Source: Ahaetulla prasina
Taxonomy: Eukaryota; Chordata; Lepidosauria; Squamata; Colubridae
Direction: 5' to 3'
Length of the DNA: 64,000 nucleotides
Assembly: GCF_028640845.1 (NCBI RefSeq)
Contig: NC_080543.1
Span: forward strand, 96,523,825 to 96,587,824
A model generated the notes under the pieces. The model saw only the letters and a program-made list of their open reading frames with translations, made no database searches and had not been told where the DNA came from. Every line of letters begins with the position of its first letter. The stretch's first letter is position 1. The position numbers and the translations under genes were made by a program. This document shows positions 25,440-37,672 of this stretch, piece after piece.

Positions 25440-26095
25440 GTCTCATCCAACATTGGCTGGGGATATAGTATTCCAGAGGAGAGAGCAGTGTCTGAAAAGG
25501 AACATTTCTATGGTTCCTGATGGTGATAATCTCTACTCATGGGGACGTGTAACTCTCCTACTGAATCTTATGGGGTGGGCAGACTTTATAGGGAGAAAGC
25601 AGCTTAAATCAGGAATGGCTTTAAATTTGACCAGCAGCACTCTGAATTGTACCCAGCAACTCACTATTAATTTCTGCATTCCATTTCCTCAGAATTGTTA
25701 TGTGGTTGGCTTGAGGTAAACCATTAACATCTGAGCTGCTGCAATCTGAACCAGCTGTAGCTTTTAATGTTCCTCAAGGCAGATCCATGTACAGTGCATT
25801 GAACCAGTCCAATTGAGAGGTGACCAAGGCACAAGTGACACAGAGTTAATGCCAGCTTTTCCAGACAATTACTGCTTAAGATGGAGTTACTACATATAAA
25901 GGCCCTCTTTCCCACAGCTGCCACCTGCTCTTTGAGATCTTCAAATTGTGAATATCTGGGAAGCACAACCCTGTTCAGACTAATTTCATGGGGAATAGGA
26001 ATAAGGACCATATCAAGTCCTACAGTAATCATCAATGGAATAGTCCACTGCTCAACTTTGCCCACACAACTGCCTGTATCCCTTCAGGAATGAGA
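25440..26095 (-). mobile_element. L2-like LINE C-terminal/3' fragment, old
   Basis: Minus-strand coding relics correspond to the post-RT region of the L2-like LINE (gtccaattgagaggtgaccaa, tgtacagtgcattgaacca compare with the minus strand at 38300). Frames are broken throughout. Confidence 0.55.
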
Positions 26096-26345
26096 ACTAT
26101 GTAATATAGCACTCCTGATGCTTGGAGAATGACAGAATGATAACAAGAAGGTACTGAAAGATGCTGAAATCAAGTAGGATCAGAACGATCACTTTCCTGT
26201 CTGTCGCACCAGAAATCACTGATAAGGAGAACAATGCCTTTTCAAAGAAAATGTTTAACTCCTTCTCTGAAGGATAGATTTACTACCATCCTGATTCAGT
26301 TTTCAGTCATGTACCTGGACTTTATTAACTAGGAGTGTTGTAGAC

Positions 26346-26451
26346 CAGAGGTCTCCAACCTTGGTCACTTTAAGACTTGCGGACTTCAACTCCCAGAGTT
26401 CTGGGAGTTAAAGTCCACAAGTCTTAAAGTGGCCAAGGTTGGAGACCCCTG
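26346..26451. mobile_element. Palindromic hAT-type MITE (106 bp)
   Basis: The left arm cagaggtctccaaccttgg pairs with ccaaggttggagacccctg. Perfect 8-bp target duplication ttgtagac at 26338-26345 and 26452-26459. Same family as the element at 9353. Confidence 0.9.
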
Positions 26452-26482
26452 TTGTAGACTATAGGGAGCTGAGACAGGTAAA

Positions 26483-26720
26483 CAGGCAGTCCTTGCTTAC
26501 TGACTGCCTCAATTTAGAGACAATTCAAAATTACAATGGTGTAAAAAAAAAACCTTGCAGTTTTGTGACCAATTCTCACATTTATAATTGTCATTATGTC
26601 TCACAGTCACATGAGTATTTGTGTGCTTCCCAAGTGATAAGCAAAATTAATGGAGAATGTAGAAGTAAAATTACAAGTTGCGGGTTGCTATTGTGTCTCT
26701 AAGCAAGATTTACTTGTACT
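26483..26720 (+). mobile_element. Truncated 'agtcctcgacttac'-type MITE
   Basis: Starts caggcagtccttgcttact and has interior phrases caattctcacatttata and cacagtcacatgag, ending ctaagcaagatttacttgta. Diverged; no clear target duplication. Similar weak fragments occur at 5605-5720, 14165-14350 and 15079-15215. Confidence 0.5.
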
Positions 26721-27359
26721 ACAGAGGAGCCTCTACACAAGATTCACAGTATCAAACTCATAACTTTGCAAGATGAGACTTCATCTTCTCTGGACCCACC
26801 TAGCTAGCATCAAGCTGACCAATTTGAGCACTTTACAGCAACTGTATTTAATTAACAAATTGTTTAACTTCCCAATACTGAATATGCCCTTTTTCACAAT
26901 TATAGCACACTGAGTGTGGGAGACTGAAGATTCCTTTCCTGAGCAATGCAGCCAGTTTTGGGCTTCAGGACATATGTAAAGCATTTGTAGAAAAGGACAG
27001 ATCTGATTGTTAACTATCAGACTCTCTACCTATTTGGTTAGTTTATGGTTCAATGTAATGTGCAAATCCAGAAAATGGGTCAATTCAATCCGGTAAAAAC
27101 ATGGTTTGTCAATCGTCAATTCAGTGTTCCAAAATAAAACCAATTTACATTCGGACTGCATATTTAGGCTATGGCACTTATGTAAGAAATGGACATAGTT
27201 TCTTTAACGCGCTTTAAATTCAAGAATCATTTGCGTTCTCTCTGAACCACAAAGGTTTTCATCTTGCAACCCAGACCGTTGGTGGCTCACTCTATACGGG
27301 AACTTGGGAAAACTAGGTTGAGAAAGCAATGATTGAGTCCACAGTAGGTAAGCGGGTGA

Positions 27360-28200
27360 CGCAAAGACACCGATGTTAGTGTTAACTGCCCGCTCCCAGG
27401 CGACTTAACAACCTCTCATTATGCCCGCCACCGGCTCCCCCTGCTGCATACGGAGAAGCTAATACTTACTCCGAGGACGTGTCAAACGAGCCAATCCTTT
27501 GGGGTCCAAGAAGAACCATTTATTTGCCCACAGCCGAAGGCCAGCGCTTCTGGAAAGAGGCCTTCGTGCAACGCGCCTCCCTTGGGGTTACATCGCAGCT
27601 GGACTCCCTGTTGCCGCCGGGGGTCGCGCTGAAAAGCCTCTTCCCCGGGCCGCAGTTGCTCAGCAACGTAGAGCCGCGTCCGCCTCGCGCATTGTGCGTG
27701 TCTCGCCTTTTTCCCGGGCCGCCCCGAGAGCGTTACCGGCCCGGCTACGAAAGAACCTCACTTCAGCCGACCACAGGGACAGCCAAGCTCGGCTGCAGCT
27801 GCAATTGCAGCTGCATCGCCCTTGGCTCGGCTCGGCTCGGCTCCCCTCCGCGGCTTGCAGCAGCAACAGGACCACCCGCTCGGGTGTTCCCTTTAGCGCC
27901 GGTTGTCTGGCTGAGCTGAAACGCCACCAACCGCTGCTTCCATTTTCTCGCTGTCTCCAAACCAGCTCGGCGGCACCCTTCTCTGCGCTGCCTCCCGGGG
28001 CAGGCTGGCTGGCTGGCCGGCCTCTGAGGAGGCGGGGAAGGAAGAGAAAGGCGGGAGGTGGGGGGGAGAGAGAAAAGGCGGCCGCCAACCAGACGGGGCT
28101 CCCGGCGGGAGGAGGGGAACGTCTTGGGGGGCTGCGCTGACTCAGCCTCAAAGGGCGGGCGAAGCAAGGAGGAAAGGCGGGCACCCTTGTTCAGTGGAAA
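27360..28200 (-). promoter_or_regulatory. CHST10: CpG island, likely CHST10 promoter
   Basis: The only strongly CpG-rich non-repetitive stretch in the window. It lies upstream of CHST10 coding exon 1 and carries GC-box-like GGGCGGGC (about 28153) and an AP-1-like TGACTCAGC (about 28138). Several long overlapping frames on both strands here are GC-driven shadows. That it serves CHST10 is inferred from position, orientation and the splice donor at 27470. Confidence 0.7.
27470..27700 (-). other. CHST10: Candidate CHST10 non-coding first exon (far end approximate)
   Basis: On the minus strand CCTCGGA is followed by GTAAGTATT at 27469 downward, a near-ideal 5' splice site at the edge of the CpG island. 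An untranslated exon spliced to the exon at 20.6 kb is the natural reading. The transcription start is not determinable; 27700 is only a guess. Confidence 0.45.
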
Positions 28201-28435
28201 TTCAGAAGGAGGGGAGCTTCTTCAAATGCTGTTCCGCCATCTGGACGGAGGCAGGCTGGAGGCAAATCTCGTTTAAACCGCGATTTCGTTTGGTAGTGAA
28301 GCAAAGGCTGACCAATAACAGCTTTCCTCATAAATGGCGCTTATATGCGCCTCAAGAGTGATTCCCGCAGGCTTCTAGTATTGGAAGCCTGGAATCGTGT
28401 TGGGTTTGGTTTACCACAATCTTGATAATAATAAC

Positions 28436-28640
28436 TACAACAGAGTTGGAAGGGACCTTGGAGGTCTTCTAGTCCAACCCCCTGCCTAGGCAGGAAACCC
28501 TACACCACTTCAGACAAATGGTTATCCAATATGTTCTTAAAAATTTCCAGTGTTGGAGCATTCACAACTTCTGCAGGCAAGTCGTTCCACTTATTAATTG
28601 TTCTAACTCTCTTCTACTGGCTTCTGCATCGGGCCTGCAG
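28436..28640 (-). mobile_element. CR1 LINE 3' end, 5'-truncated
   Basis: Contains the CR1 3' signature on the minus strand (plus-strand text gagttggaagggacc, tctagtccaacccc, gtcgttccacttattaa). Only the last 200 bp are present, typical CR1 truncation. Confidence 0.85.
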
Positions 28641-29189
28641 TTTGGACCCGTTTCATTTTGGACCTAACCTATGTTTTGAAAGCTGAGGTGGAAAGTTGTT
28701 ATCCCCTTCCATCTCAGTTAGCTGAGATATACAGTACCTATTTAACCAGCATTAACAGATGCTAGGCACAAAAAAGATTTGGGAGGAAAGTTTAAATTTG
28801 TTTTCCATTCACGTATAAAACTGATGGTTCGGGATAATTCCAGTTTAAAGGTTGCAGGTGATTTCCTTTTTTTTTTTTTTTGAGAACCTTAATGGAAAAG
28901 GATTTGATGGCTAAAAGTTATTGTTACTAATTCTTTAATGGGTGCATAAATCTGCCAAATGGCCAACAACTAAGTATATCTTCACAATTTGGAGCTGTAT
29001 TTTAGCAGTTTAGGAAACCCCCAAATTATTGAATTATTGGAAAATGTTTTAGGATTCTAAACATCAGATTGTTTTTTCTAAACCTCTCTTTTTAAATAAA
29101 TAATTAGCAATTGTTAGCAATTTCCAAGGGCTTTGCAATAAAGAATACAGATATCTTAATAAAAAAAGATAGAAAAAAAGTAAAACATG

Positions 29190-29232
29190 TATGTATGTGT
29201 GTGTGTGTATGTGTATGTATACATACACTCAT
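29190..29232. repeat. (TG)n/(TATG)n microsatellite
   Basis: Runs of tatgtatg and gtgtgtgtgt followed by gtatgtatacatac. Confidence 0.95.
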
Positions 29233-29509
29233 TCATTGTTCTTGGCAGTTACACATACAGTACAATTCTAATCAAACTTCTCCAAGATTTCATCACAATT
29301 CCCTTCTTTCTATAACCTTTCTAAACATCAAAGCCATAAGTGACATCATTTTCTTTCTTATGCAAAATATCCATAATGTCAATAATGACCTTTCTCTAAT
29401 AAAAAAGTCAGCCTATCTCAGCAAGTTCTGTCAATTTCACTGACCCTTCCATAGTGATTGAAATAAAGTGAAATATTTCTATCTATCTGCACATATAGGT
29501 GCTTAATAG

Positions 29510-29660
29510 ACTAAAACAACGGAGGTCAAACTTGATTGTGTCACAGGCCGGATTGTAATGTATCACAACATTTTTTGCCTTTGCAGAGCCAGGGTGGGCG
29601 TGGCCTGCATATGACATATTTGGCCTGCTGGCTGCCAGTTTGACTGGTCTGGATAAGATT
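29510..29660. mobile_element. Degraded hAT-type MITE
   Basis: Contains aggtcaaacttgattgtg at the left and ctgccagtttgactggtc at the right, with ggtgggcgtggcctgcatatgac between. This is the same layout as the other CAGGGGTGTCAAACT elements. Ends not sharply defined. Confidence 0.4.
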
Positions 29661-29924
29661 CCACCCCTCCCCGTGTCACTCCCTTCCAATCTTGTTAATT
29701 TTAAAATTATTATAGTGTCAATATTTATTAATTTAAAATTTTAATGGTTTATCTTGTTCTTATGATTGTAAGTAACTTAGTCAACACTAGGCAAGATGGG
29801 TGGCATATAAATTTAATAAATAAATAAATCCTGTAATCCCACCACAGTAATCATCTATTAAAATCACTGGACCGCCTAGGAACGACTTATTGAAGCAGTG
29901 CAGAAAAAGAGATGGAATAATAGA

Positions 29925-32010
29925 ATAACAGAGTTGGCTTAGAGTTGGAAGGGACCTTGCAGTTCATCTAGTCCAATCCCCTGTTCAAGCAAGGAGACAC
30001 ATATATCATTTCTGACAGATGGCTGTTCAGTCTTTTCTTGAAAGCTTCCAGTGATGAAGCACCCACAACTTCTGAAGGCAAGCTGTTCCATTGGTTGATT
30101 GTTCTCACTGTCTTCTTATTTCTAGGTTGAATCTCTTCTTGATCAGTTTCCATCCATTATTCCTTGTCTGGCCTTCAGGTGCTTTGGAAAATAGGTTGAC
30201 CCCACTCCTCTCTGTGACAGCCCCTCAAATATTGGAACACTGCTATCATGTCATCCCTCGTCCTTTTCTTCACTAGACTAGCCATGCCCAGTTCCTGCAA
30301 CCATATGTTTTAGCCGCCAATCCCCTAATCATCCTTGTTGCTCTTCTCTGCACTCTAGAGTCTTGACATCTTTTTTTATAGTGTGGTGATCAAATCTAGA
30401 TGCAGTATTCTAGGTGTCATCTTACTAAGGCTTTATAGAGTGGTATTAGTACCTCATGTGTGATCTTGATTGAATTCCTCTGTTAATGCAATTTAGGATT
30501 AGATTGGTTTTTTTCACTGCCATTGCAACTGCCAGCTCATATTTAACTGATTGTCCACTGAGACTCCAAGATCTATCTCACACTGTTATTAAGCCTGGTT
30601 TCACCCAATCTATATGTGTACTTTTGGTTTTTCTTGTCTAACTGTAAGACATTACTTTTTTCTACATTGAATTTCATTTTGCTAGATGTTGTTTGTTAGA
30701 TAGTATTCAAATCTGTCAAGATCCATCTGGATCTTGAATCTGTCATCTAGTGTGTTGGCTATTCCTGCCAGCTTAATATCATCTGCAAATTTGATGAGTT
30801 CCTCTTCTATTCCCTCATCTAAATCATTTATGAAGATATTGAAGAGTACTGGGCCTAAGACGGAACCTTGTGGTACCCCACTGCTTACCTCCCTCCATGT
30901 AGATGTCATACTATTAAGGACTACTCGTTGAGTACAGTTTGTCAGCCGGTAACAAATCCATCTGGTGGTGATGCTATCTAATCCAGCGGTCACCACTGGT
31001 GGTCCGTGGACCATTGATGGTCCATGAGAAAATTTTGATGGTCCACAGAAAAATTATTTGCATTTTTTATATTGCACTAAATCAGGGGTCCTCAAAGTAC
31101 GGTCCCTGGGCCGGATACATGCAATGAATGGTTGTGTTGCTGAAGAAAGTCTCCCCCTTTGGGGTCTTTTTGTGCGGGGCAGAGGGGGGCAGAAATTCCG
31201 ACTTGGGGTCTGCTTCGGCCGCCTAGTATGGGGCTTTGGGCGAAGGCTGGAGGGAAGTGCCACTGGTGGTGAAAAGCCAGAGGACCTTGTTCCAGTGGGA
31301 CTGCATCATGGTCTAGAACTGGCTGATCATTTCAGTCTGCTGAGCCTCCAGGTGCCACTACCTGGCCTTGCACTTCCACAGGTCTTCCCTCTGCTTGGAA
31401 GGCCTATGCTCATAGTCCTCATGAGGTGCTTCTGCTGAGCCTCCTTCTTGGTCAGATCCAATTTGAACTGAGCCAGCTGTTTTGCCAACTTTCTCGTGGT
31501 GGCTGCTTAGCTCCAACAATTGCTTCCTGTTGGGGCCCTAAGGAGCCTGGGGAGGTGAGGAGTGGCTGGGAGAGGAGGGGTGAGTAGACGCTGGCAAGGC
31601 ACCCCTCCATGTGAGTGACATCGAGTTGGCCACACCCACTCAGTCATATGACCACCTAGCCACACCCACCCAGCCGATCAATAGGCAGATCATATTAGTG
31701 GTCCCTGGGATTTAAAATTATGAATTTAGTGGTCCCTGAGATCCGAAAGGTTGGTGACCCCTGATCTAACCCACTTTTTTCTAGCTTATCAAGAAGTAAG
31801 TTGTGGTCTACTTTGTTGAATACTTTGCTGAAGTTTTAAGTATACTATGTCCACTGCATTTCGCTGGTCTACTGATTTAGTCACTTTGTCAAAGAACAAA
31901 ATGAAATTAGTTTGACATGATCTGTTTTTACAAACCATGCTGACTTCTAGTTATTACTTTACTCTTTTCCAGATGTTCACAGATCTAATTTTTGATTATC
32001 TTTTCCAGTA
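29925..32010 (-). mobile_element. CR1 LINE (chicken-repeat type), RT to 3' end, split by a hAT element
   Basis: Minus-strand frame 31014-30682 reads GVPQGSVLGPVLFNIF and FADDIKLAG, the classic CR1 reverse transcriptase. 30680-29925 is the rest of the RT and the 3' region; upstream RT sequence resumes at 31764-32010 beyond the hAT insertion at 30984-31763. It is distinct from the YADDTQLY L2-like family and from the LINE at 1838. Frameshifted and inactive. Confidence 0.88.
30984..31763 (-). mobile_element. Non-autonomous hAT element carrying coding-like sequence (copy 2)
   Basis: 780 bp, inverted relative to the copy at 7881. Ends cagcggtcaccactgg and ggttggtgacccctg; 8-bp target duplication atctaatc/atctaacc with one mismatch. 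It interrupts a CR1 reverse transcriptase. The interior carries the same coiled-coil-like stretch (minus strand, about 31480-31250) and a second conserved frame at 31263-31054 (SLRPKPHTRRPKQTPSRNF). Confidence 0.82.
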
Positions 32011-32149
32011 TGTTCCCGGGTATTGATGTTTAATTTAATTTAAATTTTAATATTGTTGTGATCTTACTAGGTTTCAGAACTTCTACCCATTACATTACAT
32101 TTCCATTTCATTACCCTCTGAAATTTGGAGATTACATTTTCAGAGGATT

Positions 32150-32362
32150 TACCAAGATATCTCGAGTAAGACCTCCGTTTTTGCCAGCAGGGTGCTGCAG
32201 GAGGCCATCCAGGCTGAAAATGGGATGTGTGTGGGGGGGGGCTCCCATTTTGGCTGGTGGGGTGTTACAGGAGGCATCCGTCCCATCTCCCCCCCCTCCA
32301 GCCTGTGGAGAACAACTATAGTGCTGATCCGGCCTAAATCCAGTTTGATACCCCTGCATTAG
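32150..32362. mobile_element. hAT-type MITE right half
   Basis: Ends agtttgatacccctg, the terminal repeat of the CAGGGGTGTCAAACT family. The interior has two imperfect copies of ccgtttttgccagcagggtg / cccattttggctggtggggtg with C-rich stretches. The left end is not recognisable. Confidence 0.45.
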
Positions 32363-32446
32363 AGCAACTCTACAGATACCTTGCTGTGTCTCAAATACAA
32401 ATATATGCCTGAAGAGAGATATGATAAAAGTCGAGCCAAGAGAATA

Positions 32447-32575
32447 GATTTTTTTTATTGACCAAATATGATTGGATACATAAGGAATTTGTCTTGATGC
32501 ATATGCTCCCAGTGTACATAAAAGAAAAGATATATTCATCAAGAATCATAAGGTACAACATTTATGTGTTGAATA
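32447..32575 (-). mobile_element. 3' end of the snake CR1/Rex1-type LINE
   Basis: The inverted text attgaccaaatatgattgga, taaggaatttgtcttgatgc, atatgctcccagtgtacata matches the 3' terminus at 3650-3760. Confidence 0.7.
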
Positions 32576-33079
32576 ACCTGTCCTAAAGGCTCAGCACCAT
32601 TAATTCTTCAGGATAATTTTCAATCCCATGTGGATCAAGGCTGTTGAATCTAATCCTTTAAATCTAGACAACCCTCTTGCATAAAATTGAATACAATTGG
32701 GTAAAACAAATCCTGAAGCAAAGGATAAAGGATGCAGGAAAAGACCCAGACTTCCTGTCACCAGCATACAACAGATATATTTTCACTGCTACCAGTTATC
32801 TTACACAGCTAGAAACACCCAGCCATCAGAAAGCTTCCCCTTGCCTGATGCCATGCTCTGTCTTCTGGAATATTGGATTGTAAATATTAAAAAGTATCTG
32901 AAAGGCTCTGCCCTATAATTCCAGAATGGGGGAAACTACAAAATGTTTTCTCTTTTGTTGCTCCTTTTATGGAGAAAGCCTAATCAGATTCATTCTACCT
33001 CTGATTAGTAGATATCCTGGTCACCCAAATTCAGACTATACCCAGATGCTGCTCATAGATGAAGTACAGTATCTCTTGT

Positions 33080-33432
33080 TACAGCACATATAACTATTGT
33101 TTGGGCAGCAAGGAGGAAAATCTGTTGTACCCTGATGGGCCAATCTCCCACAGTGCATTCTTTGTAGCTATAATCCATTTAAATTTTAGATATTACTATT
33201 TGTTGTAATTTTTGATGTTATATTTAAAATAATTTTACTATTTCAATTATCATTTAATATGAGCTGTATCCTGAACCTCAATTACAAATGTTAGTTAGGT
33301 TGTTTTATAAATGTATTTTAACCCTGTCTTAAACTTCATTTTGTTTGTTCATTCAGTCATCATCCATCCGTCCATTCACTGAACACGCTGCTTGTACTGG
33401 TCTATGACCACAATAAATTGAATTGAATTGAA
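33080..33432 (+). repeat. LINE-like 3' UTR ending in (AATTG)n
   Basis: A/T-rich stretch ending ggtctatgaccacaataaa then three attgaattga-type units. The tandem tail right after an AATAAA is typical of a non-LTR retrotransposon end; the family is not identified. Confidence 0.4.
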
Positions 33433-33954
33433 TCAAAATAATCTTCCATGGCTCTTTTCTAACTATTTATCCATCAATTCTAAAAGTAAAAGTTCTGTCT
33501 TCCACTGAATAATAATCTTTCAGTTATTAATGTGTGCGTTTGAATCCAATTTTTTTAGTTTTTTACATGTCCACCAAGCATGATAAAATGTTCCTATTTT
33601 TGTTCATATTTCCAACATATATTTGAAATGGGTTCATACATTTTAGATATTTTCTCTAGTGTCATGTGCCAACTTTCTCTTCCTGGTTATTGGATGCTTC
33701 ACTTTTTAATTCAGATGAATCAGGTATCAATTTTTCTTGCCTAGAGATGATATATTTGAGAGAATTTGCTTTTTAATACACCCATTTTGGATTGGCAAAT
33801 CATTAATATGATAAAAAGTATATTGTGTTTTAAAGAACTTTGGATTTAATTAACTTGGAGGGTAGCCAAATATATTAATTTTGGGTGGTGGGTGAGGACT
33901 GGAAAGATCTGGCATAGTGTTGGATTAGGAATAGGAAGATTCTGGTTTAAGGCT

Positions 33955-34680
33955 AAACCATGGAAGTTCATGCTTCCATAGCCCTGTCATCCAGTTGCAC
34001 TCTTCCTGGATCAAGCAATCTCCAGACAGCCATTCATGCCCTTGTTACCTCACATCTTGATTACTGCAACATATTCGGAGCTGCCCTGGAAAACCAGTCA
34101 GAACAAGCCTACCTCATTTGTCCATGTCTCACTCTTGCTTTGCAAGCTACCCTGGTTGCTGGTGTGCCATTCAAGATCCTAGTTGTGATCTATAAGGCCA
34201 CATTTGGCTTTCAGCTTGGTTGTTTGAGGGCCTCCCTGTTTCTCATACTTGCTGCCTGGCTAGTATGATCTGGCAGAATTGGCAGAATCTCATTCTTCTC
34301 AATTAAACAGTGTCATATTTTGGGAAGTATGCCTTATGTATAAGAGCTCTTGCCCTCAACAATGAGATCTCCCCCCCCCCCAGATCCATACATCTCCAAC
34401 CTGAGGGCATTTTGGAAGAGCCTGAAAACATGGCTTTATTTCTGTGTCTTGGGATAGGAAGGTTGAGATGCCTTTTTGTGCTCTTTTTATATATTATGAT
34501 TGTTATATGGGATTGTTATATTGTTTATATCTTATGATTGTTATATGTCATATAATTATTTTGTAATTTGTATTTGTTCTATAACTTAACTATATTTCAT
34601 TGATTTTATGTTCTTTATTCCTTGAGAAACCCAGAATCAATTGGAATGCCTAGAATCAAAACTGAATAAATAAATAAAAT
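33955..34680 (+). mobile_element. L2-like LINE C-terminal/3' end, plus strand, old
   Basis: Frame 33960-34268 contains AIHALVTSHLDYCNIFGAAL and PFKILVVIYKA, the post-RT block of the L2-like family. It ends in (aaat)n at 34665-34680. Stops in all frames further on. Confidence 0.7.
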
Positions 34681-37477
34681 ACTTCACAAGGTTATTGTGG
34701 GGGGAACTAGAAAGAGGGAATGCTAGATTATTTTATTTTGAGCTTCTGAAAGAAATAAGGTATATGGAGCCAAAAATAATAAGCTATGTTTTGGGACTTA
34801 AAATCCTGGATTTAAGTTATATGCTGACTTTCAGTCTTTGAATAGACTCTATTGACAGATGGAAAGGTGATCAATATGATTCTGTTTGAACAAGCCTTAA
34901 TGTGTTGTTTAAAATACCACATATTTTATGTTTATGATTTCTTGCCCCTATAAAAAATGCAGACTGTCTTGGCCAGTGCAATTCTGAAATTGGAAAAAGG
35001 GCTGTTCATGATAAAGAGAGGATCTGGCAATCAATTCTGTTTACCTAGCTAAAGATTAACCTAGCCACAACTGGGATGATTTCTCTTATTATAAAGGATA
35101 ATTAGTACATGACAAGAAAAATATATCTAATCACTCTATCTGCCAAGTTGCTATTGATTTTGGGTTTCAATAAGGTTTTTCTGTGCTAAAACTATTGGCA
35201 GCCAGCCAGCAAGATAGAAAGTCCAGTAATATGTAGGCTCAGGCAGAAAATATCCAGTGAATATGTAGGGTCAGGCAAAAATTAGTCTTTTTTATTGAAA
35301 CTATAAATATAATCACAGGCTTGGCTGAGGTTGAGATAAGGAATCTACTAAACAAGTGACAAATCCAAAAAAGAAGACAAAACACGAGGTGGAAACTAGA
35401 GCATTAAGCATGGCATGGCAAGGTAAACATGTTAGAACTGCAGTTTGGGGGGAAAAACACCTCAAAATCTGCTCCCAGGGAGTGAGGCCAATAAATGAAG
35501 CGTGCTGAGCCTCCATCCAATATATAGCTGTGAGAGTTTTCTTTTCAGTATTGGTTCTTCTGCAGGCTAGTTTCTTGGCAAGTCTTTCAGTTGTGCTGAG
35601 TTCTGTCCTCTCTTGTTAAATCTTTATTACAGCACTTTTGTTTGGGACTGGATGCCTGGACTTCTGAGAGGCTGGCAGTGGATGCAAGAAAGGTATCCTA
35701 GGGATTTTCTGGAATTGTGTTGGGTTTATAATTAGCGGAAATACACACACCAAGACATTTGTCTCTAGAAGGCCCTGCACCCCTTCCTCCTCATCATAGG
35801 ACATGTCCAGGAGGGATACAACAAAGGCCAAGGAAATAATTAGGTGATGAATTGGAGAAACAGTTATTACATGAGCAAAGCCAAGTGTTGAAGATCTCCC
35901 AATCATTGAAGAAAATACAGGGGGTGCAAAATACTGTAGTTGTAGTCTCACAAACCTATTATAGGTAGGTGTTTTTTCAGAACTTGCTTTAATATTCTCC
36001 CTTTAGCCACCCTGGAGGACAGATTCTAAAATATTTCAGTGTCACAGAGACTGCATCCATGTGGATAAGGTAGAAATGAAACCATGGACCATATTTTTTA
36101 AAATGTATGCTTTATTCTGATTTGCAAACATAACTACTCCAGCTATTTTCTTTTAATCTTCCTAGTTACACTGAATAATTTTATGTAAGAAATCCCAAGG
36201 TTGCCAAATCTGTGGCAAAATTTTGCTATTTAGCAAAACATACACTGAGAAAGTCACCATTGTGGGACAGATTAATTTTCTGTAGAGATTTTGTAACCTT
36301 GCTTACAAAAAGTAAGTTTTGATTTGATTCTAAAAGCAACAACAAAAGCAATACATATTTTATTCTGAAGGCACTATTTTCAAAACTCAATAACTACTTT
36401 TTCAATGATACTATAATTGTTATAGCCATTTTATCACAATTAACAATTGTCAATCTATCTCCTGTTATTCTAAGCACCTACTTTCACTCTTAACTTTAGT
36501 ATAGTTTAGAATAGAAAATACTTTTACTTCTTTATGCTGTTTTTTTCTAGTCGCTATTTGCATATGCATCAATCTACATTTTCCCATCATATTGTTGTGC
36601 TTAGTTACCATGTTTCCCCAAAAATAAGACTCTGTTTTATATTTTTTTGAACCCTGAAATAAGCACTTGGCCTTATTGCCATGCTTTCAAAAGCCCAATT
36701 GGGCTTATTATCGGGTGATGTCTTATTTTTGGGGAAACAGGTTAGTATGCCAATGACAAGAATGAGGTATTTTGCAATTCAATTGGTATCACTAAACTCT
36801 TAGTAATTTAATAAGAGTAACTAAAACTACCCTAAGAAAATGAAATTTTACATTTAATACCTACCTTTCCCCTCTCAAGGGAGGGATATCTACAAATCTA
36901 TTATCATTGAAGTGGCAGGAGAACCTAGAACAGAAGTTTGAATGATGACCTTATTGCATGGGCAAATTAACAAAGAAGTAGGCATTTTTTGGAGTCTACC
37001 ACATTTTATAAGTAGCATGAAGCATGATTCTTATCAATATACTACTAAAACTTTACTGTCTGCTTGCCTGTTTGTAACCTTCAGTTAGCATCATAGGACA
37101 AAAATATTTGAATCAAAGTACCTCAAGTCTGCTAACATAAAGAATGGGTACAAAATATGGGATTCCTTACTCCTGTGTAATTGAAATTTCAAGGATCTTT
37201 ACACAGTTGTATTCACAAAGTTCTGGCTGTTGCAGCAACGTCATAGTTAGCCATAGTAGTAATTGTCATTTCTGGCATTCCCTGAAAGCTTCCCACAAAG
37301 TCAGTGGGGAAGCTGGCAGAAGTCAGAAGTCAACTCCATCTTCCACTGGTTTTTTGCCCACCCATGGTCATTCTGTTTCTTTGTTTAAATGAGGAATATC
37401 TCTGAAGGGATCATCCAACAGATCATGGGTGTTCTAGTTTTATCTATTAAAAAAATAGAGTTGTCAATTTTAATAGA
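34681..37477. other. Intergenic stretch between CHST10 and NMS
   Basis: Contains a 31-bp imperfect duplication at 35226-35288 (atatgtagg(c/g)tcaggca) and the small MITE at 36608. The block 35290-35960 looks LTR-like in composition, but I cannot define ends. No gene seen. Confidence 0.4.
36608..36741. mobile_element. Small TIR MITE (134 bp)
   Basis: Terminal inverted repeats ccatgtttccccaaaaataa and ttatttttggggaaacagg flanked by TTA on both sides. Non-coding. Confidence 0.75.
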
Positions 37478-37545
37478 TTTTTTAATTTATTTATTAAATT
37501 TATATGCCGCCCCTCCACATATCCAATTCCATACCAATGGAGTAT
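37478..37545 (-). repeat. Short L2-like LINE 3' end
   Basis: tttatttattaaatttatatgccgcccctcc is the inverse of the L2-type terminus (GGGCGGCATATAAAT then A/T tail). Confidence 0.5.
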
Positions 37546-37597
37546 ACCTGTTGAATTACAAATAATAATAGCTTTTTTTTTTGCTTTCTTAAATATG

Positions 37598-37672
37598 AGC
37601 TATGGTGGCACAGTTGTTAGAATGCAGTTCTGCAGGCTACTTCTGCTGACTACTAGCTGACTGCAGTTTGAT
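37598..37672 (+). mobile_element. tRNA-derived squamate SINE, 5' half
   Basis: Begins agctatggtggcacagttg, which has an A-box-like TGGTGGCACAG, and continues gcaggctacttctgctgac. It is cut at gcagtttgat by the LINE; the 3' half resumes at 42187. Confidence 0.78.

Larger units (their letters stand above)
20617..27469 (-). other. CHST10: CHST10 5' intron (inferred)
   Basis: A 6.8-kb interval between the CpG-island donor and coding exon 1, filled mainly by MITEs (21933, 23006, 23396, 26346, 26483) and L2-like relics. No additional coding exon was seen. Confidence 0.5.

Noticed and set aside
27479..28276. Several 130-213 codon frames in the CpG island
   Set aside because: Open on both strands and in several phases because of GC content; low-complexity translations. 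Treated as promoter.
35290..35960. Possible LTR or retroviral segment
   Set aside because: Composition is suggestive only; no TG...CA ends, no target duplication and no coding that I can recognise.
37598..37672. Possible tRNA gene
   Set aside because: Only a tRNA-derived SINE head with an A-box-like motif; no cloverleaf, continues as SINE at 42187.
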